From assembly GCA_008921705.1 (NCBI GenBank), contig VFFE01007079.1, positions 997,473 to 1,061,472 of the forward strand: a DNA stretch of 64,000 bases. The letters run 5' to 3'. The stretch is from Burhinus oedicnemus. Lineage: Eukaryota > Chordata > Aves > Charadriiformes > Burhinidae. This document shows positions 27,201 to 40,660 of this stretch, in pieces (position 1 is the first letter of the stretch; each line of letters starts with the position of its first letter). The notes under the pieces were generated by a model, which was given only the letters and a program-made list of their open reading frames with translations, did not search any database and had not been told where the DNA came from. The position numbers and the translations under genes are program-made.

Positions 27201-28818
27201 TATCTTTTCATTTTAGCGAGCGGTTTAACTGCACGCAGCATAAGTGCACACAGATCTAAGAGATTTTGGGAGCTCAGGAAAAGTATGCGACTTCTGCATT
27301 GAATACATTTAGCAGGGTCCCTTGGCATTAATAGATCAAAGCATTTTAATTAGAAATGTAACTAAAAGGGAGGCCATAAAGATCCTATTCCAAATCAGAT
27401 TTTCTTTGTTCTAAGTTCTGCCCCAAAAAAGTGTTCTTTTAGCTCCCCTTTTGTATGATAACCATGACATTCATTGGCAGTTGGGATAATCATGTGTTTT
27501 CCGATTTCGTGAGCCTAAGATCTGGCTCTTAATGTAGTCTGACTTTGGATCCAATCCCAATAAAGACATAATCATAAATTGTGCTATTTTATTAGTAACA
27601 AAAAAAGGAAAATGGCTTTTCTTTCATATAGGAATTTGGTTGAAGTTTATGTACAAAAATACATTTGTGTGGACTAGTTATGCTAACAGGTAGTGTTGGT
27701 ATTTAAACCCTAAGGTATTTCAAAATACGTTTGCTTTGTTTCCCCCGGGCAAGACCATGTCATTGCCCCTTGAATTCTGGCCCTCTGTTTTGAAGGCAGT
27801 CTGAGGATGCAAGCTGCAAGTTGTGACTGGTGGAGGGACACGTGTAGGAAAATAACTAATTTGCAAACAAGCTCTGAGCAATTATATTTGGGACCCAGCA
27901 CTGGCCTCGCAGCTGTGCAAAGTACTGCACAAATTAAACCCAGGAGTACATTTTTCATTCATACCTGCTTAAATAAAGAAGTGGAACAGACAACAGGCGC
28001 CGTCACCCACTGTATTCTTGTAGCCACAGCAAAGGTGCTGTCAGATGTAAATAGATGCTTAAAAAGGTTCTTCTTTAAAACCTCAAAAGAAATGTTAGAG
28101 TCTGAATTCATGAGGTCAAATAATGCTTTAGGTTACACTGATGCAACTTCGCTGACATCAGTGGAGTTTTAGTCGTGTCACCAAGGCCATGCTCTGACCT
28201 GGCGACTTTGCTACTATTTTAGCAGGAAGTTACACAACTCTTGCCTGATGCTGCTCGCTCTCGTGCTGGCGTGTACTGGGAACAGACACCAAATTCCACT
28301 AATGTGAAATAGATTTAAAGGAGATCCAATTCCAAGTTGTATTAAATTTAAACAGCTATGTCTGTATAGTACAGGGATATTGAATGATTTCCAAGAGATT
28401 CTACTCAAAGACTTACACTGAGAATAAATATGGCATCTAATTTACATCCCCCTAACTGAGGGTGAGTAGACTTGGAAGCCAAACTCCCTTCACACTCCTT
28501 TTGTACTTACACTGCTTCTTTCTCTTCAGAGGAGTTAGATTTCATTCAGACTGGTAAAAGTAAGACAAGAAACAGACACTTGATCTTTATTTCTGCCACA
28601 CCATATATCTCGCCGCACCAGAGGGTTGCATAGTCTGTTAGTCAGGCTTTGATGTTTCAAGTGGACAAGTGCACGGTGGCATTTTAGGTCAGGGTGCCTT
28701 TTATCATCTATTTAATGGAAATGTATAAGGTAACCTCTTCCAGAATAAGGTGAAAATACCAAGGCACATAAGAAAATGTACTTATTTTATATAAGTAAAT
28801 AAGTACTTGCAGTCATTG

Positions 28819-28870
28819 GAGGAGAGGGACAGAGAGAGCGAAAGGAAAGAAGAAAGAAAAAAAGAAAATG
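28819..28870 (+). repeat. GA-rich purine tract
   Basis: A purine-rich stretch of gagaggg, gagagag, gaaagg and agaaagaaaa units. Low-complexity sequence with no gene. Confidence 0.75.
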
Positions 28871-30847
28871 TGAAGTTCCAAATATCCTTGCTCTTTGTCA
28901 GTATTAAATAGTTGTAACAGCTTTTATGCAAACCAGTGTTTTGGTCACGAATTAAGTGCTGCAAAGGCCACTTTTATTGGTGCCTGGCTGAATACTGACA
29001 TTACCAGTTACTCTGGTATTATCATCATGGTGAGCTTCTAAAATACTGCATTCAGAATATTTCATAAGTAAAATGTGCAGCCTTACCTACATTAAAAAAC
29101 TCCCAGGAGACCTTGAAGTGAGAGATCACTTTATCAGGCTTCTCTCTCTAATAGAGTTTGGCAATTTGCTGCATGAAAATAATGGAGAACCATTGAGTTT
29201 AAATTGAACATCAGCATATTGTGCTTTCATGGAGAGTATTTCATGCTGATCAACATTGAAATGGTATTGTTAAAAGAAAACATCAAAGAAATAAAAAAGA
29301 AAAAAGAGGCTAAATACAGCATGCACTGGAAAGAACAAGAAAAATATAATTGTCACATTCAGGTCAGTCTGGTTTAAAAGCTGTTGTAGCAGAACTAAAT
29401 ACCAGTGAAAAAACGTTGTCCTTGCAGTTGGGGTTGCTCTGACTGGGAGGTCGTCGTAAGCTGAATTCATTGCAGGGAAATCAAACTTTCCGATTCGTGG
29501 GTGCCCCAACCTGGTGTAACTGCACTGTTTTGTCTAGCTCTTAGGTGACTGGAGAGGATTATATTAGAGTCATTGGCTTTTGTGTGAAACTAAAGGTACC
29601 CATTGTGGGCATTTTTGGCTTCTGAACTAGAGACCTTTTGGGAAGTTGCCTAAAGTCAGTGGGAGTCTGATTCAGTCACGTTTTGGACCACACTAGTAAG
29701 TTGTTTTTCCTAGCTAATGTGCTTTACTCAAGGGAAGAAGCGTAAACTTCTCCATCCACCACTGGAAGAGCAGCACTGATTGCAGGCTGGGCTGTCTTAG
29801 CTTAACAAATGAATTAACTTGGTCCGCTCCTTAAAACTTTTTCCTGTTTCCAGGTCCTCCAGTAAATGCCTATTTGACACAACCGCTTCTGCAGTATCTG
29901 TATGGGTGGAACAGAGGAGCAGCTCTCTGTATTTTGGTTTAGGCAATAGTTTTTCTTTCTCTCTTAATTTTTTGTATATATAAAGTATATATTTTCACAG
30001 ACCTTTTAATAAGCCCCGGGAGATATTTTGGGGGTTGAAATAATGGGAAATATAGTCTTCTCATGGTATTTTGGTTCCAGGATGGTGGAGGTACTAAAAG
30101 AAAACAGTGGATATACATTATTTGGGACCCACAAATGGCTCCCTTGAGAATTAATAACCCTGTGAAAAAACACATATATGTATTTGAATAGCAAGGGAGC
30201 AGTTTTATTTGGGCTTTTTGGAATACCACCGCGTTTGACTTCATTCAGTTTCCTCCAGAGCCCAAATGTATAGTCCTAATATATGTTGGCGATAACCTTA
30301 TGAATATCAAATACACCAGAAAAAAGTACCACTTAGGTTGCAATATTCATTCCTTGCTGTTTTGCTGCTCCCATTCTTGCCCATTTGCACTAAAGTTAGT
30401 AAGGAAGAGCCAAGATCCTCCCAGCTAGTGAGATTACTTTGACATCTATTTCAGGTGTCTTTAACATGAATGACCCTTTGGGAACAAAATATTAGCGAGA
30501 TAGGAAACAGACAAAAGCATGAACTGTGAAACAACCCAAGGAGGTTTGAACAGTGGGCTCTGAGCAGTGGTGTGAAGTTTACCTCAAGTAAATGTGAAAC
30601 AGTCTTCCTCAGGAGGAGAAATGTGTGGTAAGATGGCAGCTGAGGGGTGGGCTGCTGTCTGAAAAGGGGCAAGTCCAGAAGAGATGGAGGGAATGACTGA
30701 AGAGGGGAAATGAAGCCTGCGCATGAAAGGAAATACAGATGGCAATCAAAGGATAGCTGGTGTTGGAAAGGCATGGGAGTATACTCCGTCTAAGTGCAGG
30801 TGAAATACTGCATCTTCTTAGATTTGTAGTGGGGATATTGCAAAAAT

Positions 30848-30925
30848 TGAATCATAGGTTCATATAGGTTGGAAGGATGTTTGAAGGTCATCTAGTCCAA
30901 CGTCTTGTATCTGGAAACCCAGCTG
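30848..30925 (-). mobile_element. CR1 LINE 3' fragment, antisense
   Basis: Read on the + strand it begins gaatcatag, then ataggttggaaggatgtttg and aaggtcatctagtccaac. This is the reverse complement of the CR1 3' end with its 8-bp tail. The fragment is short and diverged. The right boundary is approximate because similarity fades after about 30,915. Confidence 0.8.
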
Positions 30926-31972
30926 CTCTTAGTACTGCCCGATCCATTTCCCGTTTGTATTAATCAAAAAAACAAGCGCCCTCTGTTAATAGGAAGCCTG
31001 GCAGGAGCCGAAGGCATTCGGAGGACGAGGCTTCTGCTGACAGTCCTGGTTTTGCTGCTTCTGGTTTTCTAAGTGTTTTCCTCTTATCACTGTGTAGTGC
31101 ACACTGGAAATGATCAATCAAGGCTCACGCACAGGATCTTTTCATGCTAGCAAGTAAAAAATCAATTTGTGTTCGAAGGAGTAAACAGTAGTGTGAGCTT
31201 CATCTCCCCAGAGTCAAAATGGGTTCCTTGATAAAGGAGATGACAATGAAAGCTGAGCTCTTGATGTGTAAGCACATAGGTGCTCACATGCAAGAGATGA
31301 GAGTGGGTTCCTACATCATTTAACATGCTACATTTATCTTTCCAATAAAACAAAGATGGGAAGAAGAGGTTCCTTGTTGAATGCCAGTTGTGCATCAATA
31401 AAGCCAGAGGGATTGTTCACGAACAGTTTATCCAGATGAAAATGTAGTCGGTCACTTCTGGCAAAGGCATTATTCATTGCGTATTTCCGCTTTCTGACAC
31501 TACATTTGAATTTTCAGAACTATTCTGACAAGTCTGTTGGAAGATTTTGTTGCTAACATTTCTGAGAAATGCCTGCTGTCAGATGTAAATTACAGGGAAA
31601 CGAGACTTCATATGATGTGCTGCAAAACCAAAATCTGATCTCATGCAGGTTATAAATTGTCCAGGAGGTAAGAGTGGTCAAGGAACTGTTGAATGAGTAA
31701 ATGGAAGGTTAGATCAACATGACTCATCAGATATTGTAACCATTCACCCAGTGTCATTTGATCTGCATAACATTAAAGGCAACTATTCCCTCACTCTTCG
31801 ATTTCTGCCCTCCTTCCCTCTCTTTAAAGTTTAGCACTGAGCCATCCAAGCCATACATTAAACCTTTGGTTCCACATCATTTAAGTTCTGTTCTCTCTTG
31901 TGAGACTGAAATGTGAAGAGCCTTATAATACTGGCCTGTATTAGGTGGAATATTTTTGACCATCTGACCTTT

Positions 31973-31974
<2 letters not shown>

Positions 31975-32011
<37 letters not shown>
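31975..32011 (+). repeat. T37 homopolymer
   Basis: A run of 37 T following gacctttcc and ending at agcaagc. Its length is likely to vary between individuals and assemblies. Confidence 0.9.
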
Positions 32012-32013
<2 letters not shown>

Positions 32014-33069
32014 CAAGCAATATTTAAAAGTAAACGTGAAGTGTTTTGATGCAAGAGTTTTACCAGATTCAAATGAAATCGAAAGATGAGTTCAGTGTAG
32101 CATGTAGCTATTGTGAAATCTTTTTGTTTTGATTGAAGTTTTATTACCTCAGGATGTCTGTCTACAGTTTTTGTAATATTCACTGTTCTTTGGTCTGGGG
32201 TTCATGAACGCACTGCTGGCCGAGAGAAGACCTCATGATGTGAAACTTGGTCTTACGGAAGCCAAATTCCTGGAATCTGTCCTTCCGGCTGAGATAGACC
32301 GTGTTGCTCACAAAGGAAGAAAGGCACCAAAAGCGTGCACAAATGCAAGCTGTGGCCTCCTTTTTAGAATCTGATTGCTGATGAAAGCTGAGAAGGAGAG
32401 GGGGTGGAGAGTCACATAATGGGTCCTAAACTACTTGATTTTTATTAGATTAGGAAAGTAGTAGTATGGGACAGATGTCCAATCTTGACTAAACTACAGG
32501 AGGAATGTGGCATTTTATTAATGACAATTCTAGTAACGATTTGTTACAGCACTAGTACTCAAGGTGGTGATGAATATTGTATCTGCTCTGTTTCATTCTG
32601 TCCTGATGAATCTATGCGTGGATGCCATGGTGTGCCATGTGGGCCTGCTTACACTTGTTAGCTGATTGTAAGTGTTTATGGACAATTAAACTTGTAATTT
32701 TTGATTCACACTTTGAAAGGTTGAGAGGTTGTTTTTTCCTTTTTTTTCCAGGGTAGACTGGATAGATCTGTGCCTTTCAAGTCTCTTAGAATGTGCAACT
32801 GTAGCATGAATTTAGAAAAATGGTCTCATTTCTTTAGAAATCCATTAATAGTAATGTACTAAAAGACTCTTACATTGATCTTCTCTCTGATAGCCATGTT
32901 GTAATAATTATTCTTTTAATGTTTGCATCAATCTAAATGTTTTCTTTTTTGTGCTAGCTCCTACTTGGATCTTCCTATATGACAATCACAGCACTTTGAC
33001 ATCTTGCATGACTCTAATTCCAGTGATTCAAAACAAAGCAATGCCAAAGGGAACAAAAGTTCTGTCAAG

Positions 33070-33250
33070 CCATTAAAATCTCTTCTTTGCCATTAACACA
33101 ATTAAATTGATGCATGAGCATTTAAAGTTATTAGCAAGTGCTGCCAGCAGAAGCTGGTTGTGATTGCATAATATATAGCAGGCTTTATTAAAGTAAAATG
33201 GTATGTTTATTGTTATTATCATCATTAGTTCTGAAGTAACATCAACTTAA
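33070..33250. promoter_or_regulatory. Candidate conserved noncoding element
   Basis: A unique block with ccattaacacaattaaattg, then atgcatgagcatttaaag and gctgccagcagaagctgg. AT-rich with octamer-like and TAAT motifs. Inferred only. Confidence 0.3.
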
Positions 33251-34084
33251 ACAGGGCTGTGAATTGGGAGAGGACTGTGAAACAAGTAAGAACATGCTCT
33301 GCCCTGTGTTAATAGACAGGGACACAACTATCACAATTATGACATTTCTAAACAAAGAAATACACATGGTGTCTCAGCTAACCATTGAAAATGGCATGTG
33401 TAATGGTAGGGAGGGGTGTTAAATAAAGAGAGGACTTCTGTATCTCTACTGCTCTTCCCACTCTGACTCACTCGATGGGATTTTGGGCTGCTCCTGTTAC
33501 TGCTGTGAGAGATTTTGTGGTTGGTGTGTACACTGCAAGCTTATTGGGGGAGTATTTGTTTTGTTTTCTCGTATTCCAACATACTAATTTTTCAATGAAA
33601 AAAATCAGGAGTGTATTAGAGACATATGTACTCCCAGTATCCCACTGCACATTGCAGTAATACCCGTGCTTGCTAACGTTTTGGTTAAAATTAACTATAT
33701 TCCTCTCTGAATGGGGAGTTGGTATGAGGTATGGAAAACACAGATTGGCAAAGAACTTACAGGTATTGAGAAGGGAGGAAAGTGATTTAAATGAAAAGTG
33801 GGAGGTTGAAGGAAGGGCAATGAAGTGCTGGAATATCAGGTCATGCAGTACGAGGGTGGACTGCATGCCTATTGCAGTTAGTGCTGACCATCCACTGGAA
33901 GTGCTCAGCCTAGGTTTGTCAGGTAGTTTGATGTGAGTACTGGGGACAAAAGGTAAGGCTCTTTTTTTGGTCAGTTGAATGTTTTTAAGTAACATTAAGG
34001 AAAATCATAATCTATAGTTGCTGAGGTAGATAAAAATCCCTAATGTCGCTGCAGTGTAGTCATACTCACTTGAGTACTTCTTTA

Positions 34085-34490
34085 CCAAGATATGGATGAA
34101 CTGTTGGAAATTCAGAGAACAGTGATGAAATAAGCCAAAGGGATGGAAAATCTTGTTTATCAGGAAAGAAGGTAAAAGTTGAACATACAGCATTTGAGAA
34201 AAGTAGAGTGTAATTCCACATGTCTGTGCGTGGTGTAAGTGCGAAGGGAAGTAGTGGGAAGAGCTCTACAAAAAGGCCGAGGTGACACCGAAAGCAAAAT
34301 TTTAAAAATAATCACAAAAAAGGGCCAAATAGTTTACAACACTGCTCTACATTTTATTAAGGGAAGGGATGGGAGACCCATTTCCCTACAGTTTTTGGGT
34401 GAGACTAGCCACGGTACTAGAAGATACAGGGAAAATGTGCTACATTAGTGGAGCATCAGCTTGGTGATCTAATAGGTCTTTCTGGTCTTT
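34085..34490 (+). mobile_element. Probable ancient CR1/L3-type LINE remnant
   Basis: The start (gatatggatgaactgttgga, then aattcagagaacag) resembles the CR1/L3 consensus around 'gatgaactggagaaagtcc...cagag'. A later atttgagaaaagtagag and a final gatctaataggtctttctgg occupy the expected order. Similarity is patchy and there is no intact tail. An unrelated AT-rich sequence with chance matches is possible. Confidence 0.5.
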
Positions 34491-35646
34491 TGCATCTGTG
34501 TGGATTGATTCTTGAAGCTTAGTGCCGGCTGAAATACAGGAGGAAAGCCATGGTCGGTGCTTTCGGTCAAGCTCTAGAGCAGATTAGGATGACAGGGATT
34601 AAGTTTAGTCATGAGTGTCTTTTACCAAACTAGTCACCAAGGGCAGTAAGGTAGAAGTGTAGGGCAGAAAAGTCTCACTGAATATTTATGGTATGAAGCA
34701 CTTACCTGTTTTTTGGTACCTTCCTGTATATTGTCTCTTCCTCTTCTGCTTCCCCATGATAAGAACCCATCATAACTACCTGCAAGTGCTACAGAATTGT
34801 TGTACGGGTCATGTCTGCCTGTTGTTTATGTAATTGTTCACAGTATTTAGAGGTTTTGTGCTCTTTCATGTCCTTGGAATGAGGGATTGCAGTAAATGCT
34901 CTAAGTACCATTTAAACGAGTATTTTCCGTTGGAAGACATTAAGGGCACCAGTGTGCGTGTGCATGGATATGGTTGTGTGCATAGATGTATCACATCTTT
35001 CTAAGGAGAGAAGGAATACCTGTCAAGCCTCTCGAGGCAAATCCTTGTGTGCTGTTCAGTCTTCAGAGGATACTTAACCTGCAACAGGCTGATGAAGTGA
35101 GGGACAACAAAATCAGCAGCCACCCTTAGAGTCCAGCCAGTATTTTACTACAGTATATGTTTAAGTTTTAAGAGCTGTCTTGGCTGTTAGCCTATTAAGC
35201 TGTAGGATAAGATAGTTGATGATAACAGCTTTCTCCTAACTGTTATCACCTCTGTCCTTCGCTGCAGCATGCGGCAAGTTAAACCAAACCTCAGCTTCTC
35301 TCTGAAGGCTGCCGATAGGAGTAACAGTGGGATCTTCTTCAATTACAGAAGTTTCAGGCAATTCTAGTGTCAGTTCTCAACTGTGAGGAAATCAGAGTAC
35401 TTTATTGCTTCAAAAGTGTCGTTAGTAGCACAAAGCAGCGCAGAAGAGAAAAAACAACTTTTGTCAAAATGGGTCCTGCTGATGATTTATGTTGATCTGA
35501 ACTGGAAAATTTGGTAGGCAGCAAGCGTGGATACAGCAGCCTTCAAACAGAGGCAGTTGCTTGTTAGCGGTTCACCTGTGTGGTTGTAGTCACTGAACTT
35601 TGCATCCAGCACCTGACTAAACATTTATTTTTTTCTTTAAACCTAG

Positions 35647-35691
35647 GTTACCCTTCCCAATGACTCCAGCTGTGTGGAAGAAATACTGCGG
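35647..35691 (+). CDS. AFF2: AFF2 (FMR2) internal coding exon, 15 codons
   Basis: This 45-nt exon reads VTLPNDSSCVEEILR in phase 0. It is preceded by a T-rich tract ending in cctag and followed by the strong donor gtgagt. The SCVEEILR segment is typical of AF4/FMR2 proteins, where it directly precedes [10 protein letters not shown], the start of the next exon found 23 kb downstream. AF4/FMR2 proteins are nuclear scaffolds of super-elongation-type complexes that recruit P-TEFb (CDK9/cyclin T) to RNA polymerase II; AFF2 has also been linked to RNA binding and splicing. In family members the SIAH degron (PxAxVxP) lies N-terminal to this segment. That exon is not in the window, so it should lie to the left. 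Because the exon starts and ends in phase 0, skipping it would keep the frame. The family call is firm. AFF2 rather than AFF1, AFF3 or AFF4 rests on recalled similarity across the four exons. Confidence 0.88.
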
Positions 35692-35829
35692 GTGAGTAAT
35701 ACCCTTTGCTTTTGTATCTTATGTATAATTGTAGTGCTGTTATTTCGTCTTTCATGGAGAAGGGGTTATATGGCTGTCTTTAACACTGTTGTTAAATAAT
35801 AACATATTGGTGGGTCTGTATTAGAGACA

Positions 35830-38800
35830 CGGACAAGTGGTAGGCCCAGGGTGCTCCTTAGTGAGTAAGGTCAGTTCACCTAATACTCTGCATCTGCCAG
35901 CTTGTCTCGGTCAGGATTTACACACGTTCCTGTTCTTTTTTAAGCTCTCAGTCTCTGTGAGTCTCTCCAGGACACATTTCTCTCCTACCCTGAGGTGGAG
36001 TCGCCTTAATTCTCCCACTCACAGACTGACCTGCAGTTTTCCTCCTCCTTTCGCCAAACTACAGTTGCTCATCATTCATGGTGTTGTTAAAGACCTACAG
36101 ATGTTTTTTTTCTGGGAGCCCTGGTCAGTGGTTGAATACAGAAAATTAAAACAACCACTCCAAACTGAGCATGGCTTAATTGCAACAAGATCATATAGCA
36201 AGAAAAAGGGGAGTGCGCACAATAAGTTGTGTATGTGTAAATCTGCCTTACTTTAAGTGTAAAATGGGCTTTTCCTCAGACACACCAACTTTGGGGTCCC
36301 CTGTTGGCAGCAAGATTTTTCTAGGGGCAGGTTTGCAACCCACCAGTCCCTATCTGGGATTTAGGTTTTTATCCTCATGGTTTGAGTTTCCCATCTGTCA
36401 GAGCTATCTCCCTGGGATTGCCAGCCAACCTGCTGGTTTTCGCTGTGGAGGGGATAAAACTTTAGCGGGAATTTGTGCTGACCTTATACCTAGGAGCAAC
36501 TGGTCCAAACTAACCCAGACCTGAAATCACGTGTAGCAATTGTGCCAACTTGCTTGCAAAGACGTGAACTTATTCTTGCTTATAAAATAAAATAGGCTTC
36601 TCAGTATTCATTGTAATCGGGAGTTAAATTGTTTGGGAAACTTGCTCCTGTTTTCTGTACGCACGTTATTTTGGGATGCTATTGATGTCCTTACGGGTTG
36701 TCAGTGTTGCTGCAGAAGTATGTTGAACCAGCGGACAAGCATGCACGTGCAGACCTGCAGTAACGGAGGTGTATGCATCTGCATGTGCACCCAGCAGCAA
36801 TGAATGCAAGGAAATAAATAAAATTTTGTTTCAGCCTTCGAAGTGTGCAGGGGTTTATTACCTTTAGAACACTAAGGGAGCAAAAGCAAATAAAATGTTG
36901 AAAGGCTGTGCGAAATACTTGGTACATTTTAAATGTCTTCTTCCCGTGTGTATATATTTCAATTAGGTTCATTACTATAGTTGGAATAAATGACTTGTTA
37001 GCTGGGGAAAGCAGTTGTTTTCAGTAAACAGCATCAAAAGGAAATGTGATGTAGCAAATTTCAAGGATCAGTCATCCAGGTGACAGTTTCAACATGGGAA
37101 CAGTGCATATAAATCACAGGAAGCAGAAATGTCTTTTTTCTAATCAAGAGGAAGTGATCCTGTTTCCTACCCCATGACTGTAATTTGAGTCATCAGAGGC
37201 AGAATGTCCTGGGCTTCCTTCTGAAACCTGCTGAGATAGGTGCAGGACTTTCTGTTGTCTTCAGAGGATGGGGATGAACCGCAGAGTCCCTGCGGCTGCA
37301 GCAGCACCTCCTGCCACCAGTGGGCTGTTACACTCGGGGGGACTCTTGCTCCTGGACAGAGCAGGGATTTGGCAGGTTTCCATGTCTCTGGTGATCCATC
37401 TTACAAGGGCATGCAATGGGCACCCGAAAAAGAGATACAAACCGTTAGCTCTTTCTTCACCGCTGGGTGCAGATGCCTGGAGGCACCCTCGGTGCCCATC
37501 CTTGCCATCCATGGAGCAAACCTGTCAGCCATAGCCACAGGCATAGCCAAAAGCCATCTTGAGCAATGAAACCACCCATGCTGGGGAGCAGCTATGGGCT
37601 TGGTGTGCCACAGGTGAGCGTGGAACCTTGGCCATGGTTCATCTGGGGTGCACACTCCCTCACCACATGCGCAGCTGGGTAGGTTTGTGTGCTGTTACAC
37701 AGTGAGGGTGGCTTGGTTATGCCATCGGCGTGGCATTAGGCAGCTCTGGGCACTGACAGGCTGTCTGCAGCCTTCTTGTAACCTGTCTGCAAGCAGGCTG
37801 CAGGCTGCCAGCAAGACCCTGAGTGTATGAAAGCAACAGATCACAGAGCCGCTTCTGGGGCTGCCCATCAAAGGCTCAGCAAACCCCAGTCCCAACTGGT
37901 TGCCTTCAGTGGCAGCATTTTAGGCTTTCAACTTCGTATGGTGCTGAAGCACAAGTGGAAGTAGAAGTACCTGAGTTTTGTCAATGACTTTGTTCTTCTC
38001 AAATTTATAGTGCACAATAAGCTAGTGGGAAATGTGTTTTGGCTGCATGCAGAGTATCATATTCTGCGTGATGGGCAATGGAGAGAAAAAAAGTAAGAGA
38101 ATGCGCTGCCCAGCAGTGGTCAAAATCCAGTCTTCGGGCTCCCCATGGAAGCCCTATGTCAGGAGATTCAGGCTGTCTGCTCCATTTTAAAGGATGACCC
38201 TTGGTTTCAGCAGCGATTTGTGCTTTAAGAACCTGGATTAAGTTCCTAGCCCTGACAGATACCTTCTGTCCTTTTGGGGCCGTTTACATAGGCTCTAAAG
38301 AGCCTGTGGGAGTGTGGGCCTCAGCTCCCTGATGGCGACTTCCCCAGGTCAAAAAACAGGCTATTAACATTTCTGTCCTGTCAGGGATGTTGCAGAGGTA
38401 CACAGGAAGGATTACAAGACAGTCAAGTCTTGAAGGTAGACAGATGGGGGGTGTAATAGCGTGCGTTTCGACCAACCGAACTATTGGCAACAACTGGCAA
38501 TTTCTGCTCTGGGCCATGTCCGCTGCTGGGCCGTGCCCCAAAGTACCAGAGGAAGGGTGCTGCCGCCTGCCTTGCCCCGGCCCTGCCAGTCTCCCCTGAG
38601 AGCATTTAATACTTTGAAGTTTGCTTTTTTTCTTTCTTTTTTAGGTCGAGTGATTAACTGACTTAATTCAGTTTCACCCCTAGAAAGACACAGTAACTCC
38701 TGTAGGTTTTTTTGCTAGACTTTACAAGGAAGAGGGACCCAAGCTACGATCTGTGACCTCTGATTTTACAGAGCTCTTTTTTCAAGCTGAACTTGATTAA

Positions 38801-38846
38801 TGATTTTTGTAATTGTAGAGGTTTGCAATTCCTAATCTCGATCATC
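35830..38846. other. Intronic sequence, moderately GC-rich, nothing recognised
   Basis: Overlapping frames of 80-140 codons on both strands at 35.8-36.5 and 37.2-37.9 kb reflect higher GC content rather than coding. I see no domain or splice-bounded exon continuing AFF2. Confidence 0.6.
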
Positions 38847-38861
38847 TTTTTTTTTTTTTTT
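38847..38861 (+). repeat. T15 homopolymer
   Basis: A run of 15 T followed by cccctc. Polypyrimidine-like, but no exon follows it. Confidence 0.8.
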
Positions 38862-39126
38862 CCCCTCATCCTAAGATAAAAAAGGTTTAATTGAGTTTAT
38901 GGTCAAAAATTTCCAACCAAGTGAGGGGAAAGGTCTTGAGTCTGTTCGGACCCCTGAGTCTTCAGAGACAAAATTTCACGGTCCTTCAGATTTCCTGAAA
39001 CACTTAGCCACTTATGTCACCTAGTGGAAATGCTTTAAGGATTGTTCCGGATACTGCAACCAAAGGTTAATGGCAGACCAGTCTCCTGTTGATTTTGCTT
39101 TTCTAACCAGGATGGCTGAGAAGGTT

Positions 39127-39190
39127 TTTAAAAATAATAATAATAACAATAACAATAATAATAATAATAATAAAAAAAATAAAAATAATC
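39127..39190 (+). repeat. AAT-type microsatellite with AAC variants
   Basis: A compound array of ataat units with two aacaat variants, followed by an A-rich stretch (taaaaaaaat then aaaaataat). Confidence 0.9.
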
Positions 39191-40029
39191 TCACTTGTAC
39201 AGCTAAGGCCAAGCTGTAAAGGTAATAGAGGAGATTTGCATTTAATACAGGTTGCTGATACCAAATTGAAAGATGAAGGTGAATATGCTGATGGTTGGTG
39301 CCCTCTCTTCTGTTTCAAAATATGGCTTATTTTTTTAAACCAACAAAATGGCTTTGAAAGTGCGGATAACATGGAAGACAGGCAATCAACAGTGTGTTTG
39401 TGTAATTCACATTTTATTAATACGGATTTAAATTAAGTTGTCACTTGCTATATGCAGCCATTGAAAAATGAGTTCGTTGAAACGTTGTGATACAAAGTGC
39501 AGATGGGGTGGGAGAACTGACATTTTAAACCAATGTTCTGAAGCTGTTACTCGTGCCACTTGTACCAGTGCTTTACATCAGTGTGCCTTGCTGTCATTGT
39601 GCGTGATGTGAACCGTCGTGCTGGTTCAGGCATAGGGAGGTGTGTAGGTGTGATGCTGAGTGCGAACTACCAGCGATCCTTTTTCTGCCTATAGACAGCA
39701 CAGAAGAGACCTCCCTTAGCATTGGTTTACCTCTGGGCAAGGAAGTGATAAGCATACAGCATTACACGGGAAAGAAAGGAAATTTTATTTAGCTAAATTT
39801 TCTTGAGGACTTGTAATGTAAATTGAAACTTTGGGCTAGGTGTTTAGGCAATCGATCAGATGTAATCCTGCAGAAGCGTGGCTCTGCTCTGTACACATAA
39901 AGCTTTCGTGTCTGTGTTGCTAACCACCTGGGCAGGCACTTCTGTCTAAAAATCTGTCCCTGCTTAGAGGAACAAAAGAACTCTTGTAGGTGCATATTCA
40001 CTGCAGTAGGGCATCAAGTAACTAGATGG

Positions 40030-40480
40030 ACTTCTGATGTTACGTGGACAGCTGTGATATTAATTAAAAGCTTTCTAGTCTGGAAGCACAACAAATCCTA
40101 AATATAATTCAGACTGTAATTAGTATAAAAATGACTGGAGTTAAATGAGCAAAGTCTATAATTTGTGTGGTCTTCTATTCTTCTGATGACTAGCTCATGT
40201 CTAATGACATTGGAGAATATGTAAATTGATCAGCAGGTGAAAATGCCCTTGACGGGGCAAATTATGTGTAGTATTACCTTCCTCGTGCCAATTGAAAGCA
40301 CTAATGGATTTAATATGTGTCATCCATAGCTGAGGTGAGCTGTTCACAGAGCAAAATTAGACTGTAACAGATACAGCCCATTATTTGCCCCTCAGTAATT
40401 GTTTTCTCTTCTAAAATACAAACCAACATTGAAGAACGATGCTAAACCTAATTATAATAACTGTAATTTGAAAAATACAG
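40030..40480. promoter_or_regulatory. Candidate conserved noncoding element
   Basis: A long unique block with TAAT cores (atattaattaaaagc, actgtaattagtataa, cctaattataataactgtaa) mixed with non-repetitive words (gaaaatgcccttgacggggc, ctcagtaattgttttctc). It lies about 4.4 kb downstream of the first AFF2 exon. No repeat signature. Inferred only. Confidence 0.35.
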
Positions 40481-40660
40481 GTATGCTGTCCAGTGTGGGT
40501 ACAAATGCACTTAGTAGCTGACAGGCAGTTTAAATATTTTCATGTGGAATCTGGGGGCTTGCTGGGGAGGACATGATGTGAATTTAAAATGATTATCCAG
40601 ACGTCATTGGACAAGTGAATAACGAGCTGACTGGCCTAGTAAATCATGTGAACCTGTCAA

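Larger units (their letters stand above)
1..35646 (+). other. AFF2: AFF2 intron (partial; upstream exon lies left of the window)
   Basis: No coding exon is recognisable here. I looked for the AFF2 sequence that should precede the exon at 35647, including the PxAxVxP degron block and the KF-rich segment, and found neither. The intron is therefore at least 35.6 kb long. It ends in a normal acceptor (tttttctttaaacctag). Its contents are sparse repeats listed separately, plus AT-rich unique sequence. The longest reading frames (about 175 codons on the minus strand near 17.0-17.5 kb and 33.5-34.0 kb) resemble no family I know and show no splice or codon structure. Confidence 0.8.

Noticed and set aside
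33468..33995. 175-codon minus-strand open frame
   Set aside because: No family resemblance, overlapped by a plus-strand frame, and low-complexity Ser/Leu-rich composition. Weak CR1-like words near 33,885-33,935 hint that part is old repeat, but not enough to annotate.
35837..36524. Two overlapping plus-strand frames (139 and 114 codons) just after the first AFF2 exon
   Set aside because: They lie after a strong donor, have no splice-bounded form, and the AFF peptide continues elsewhere.
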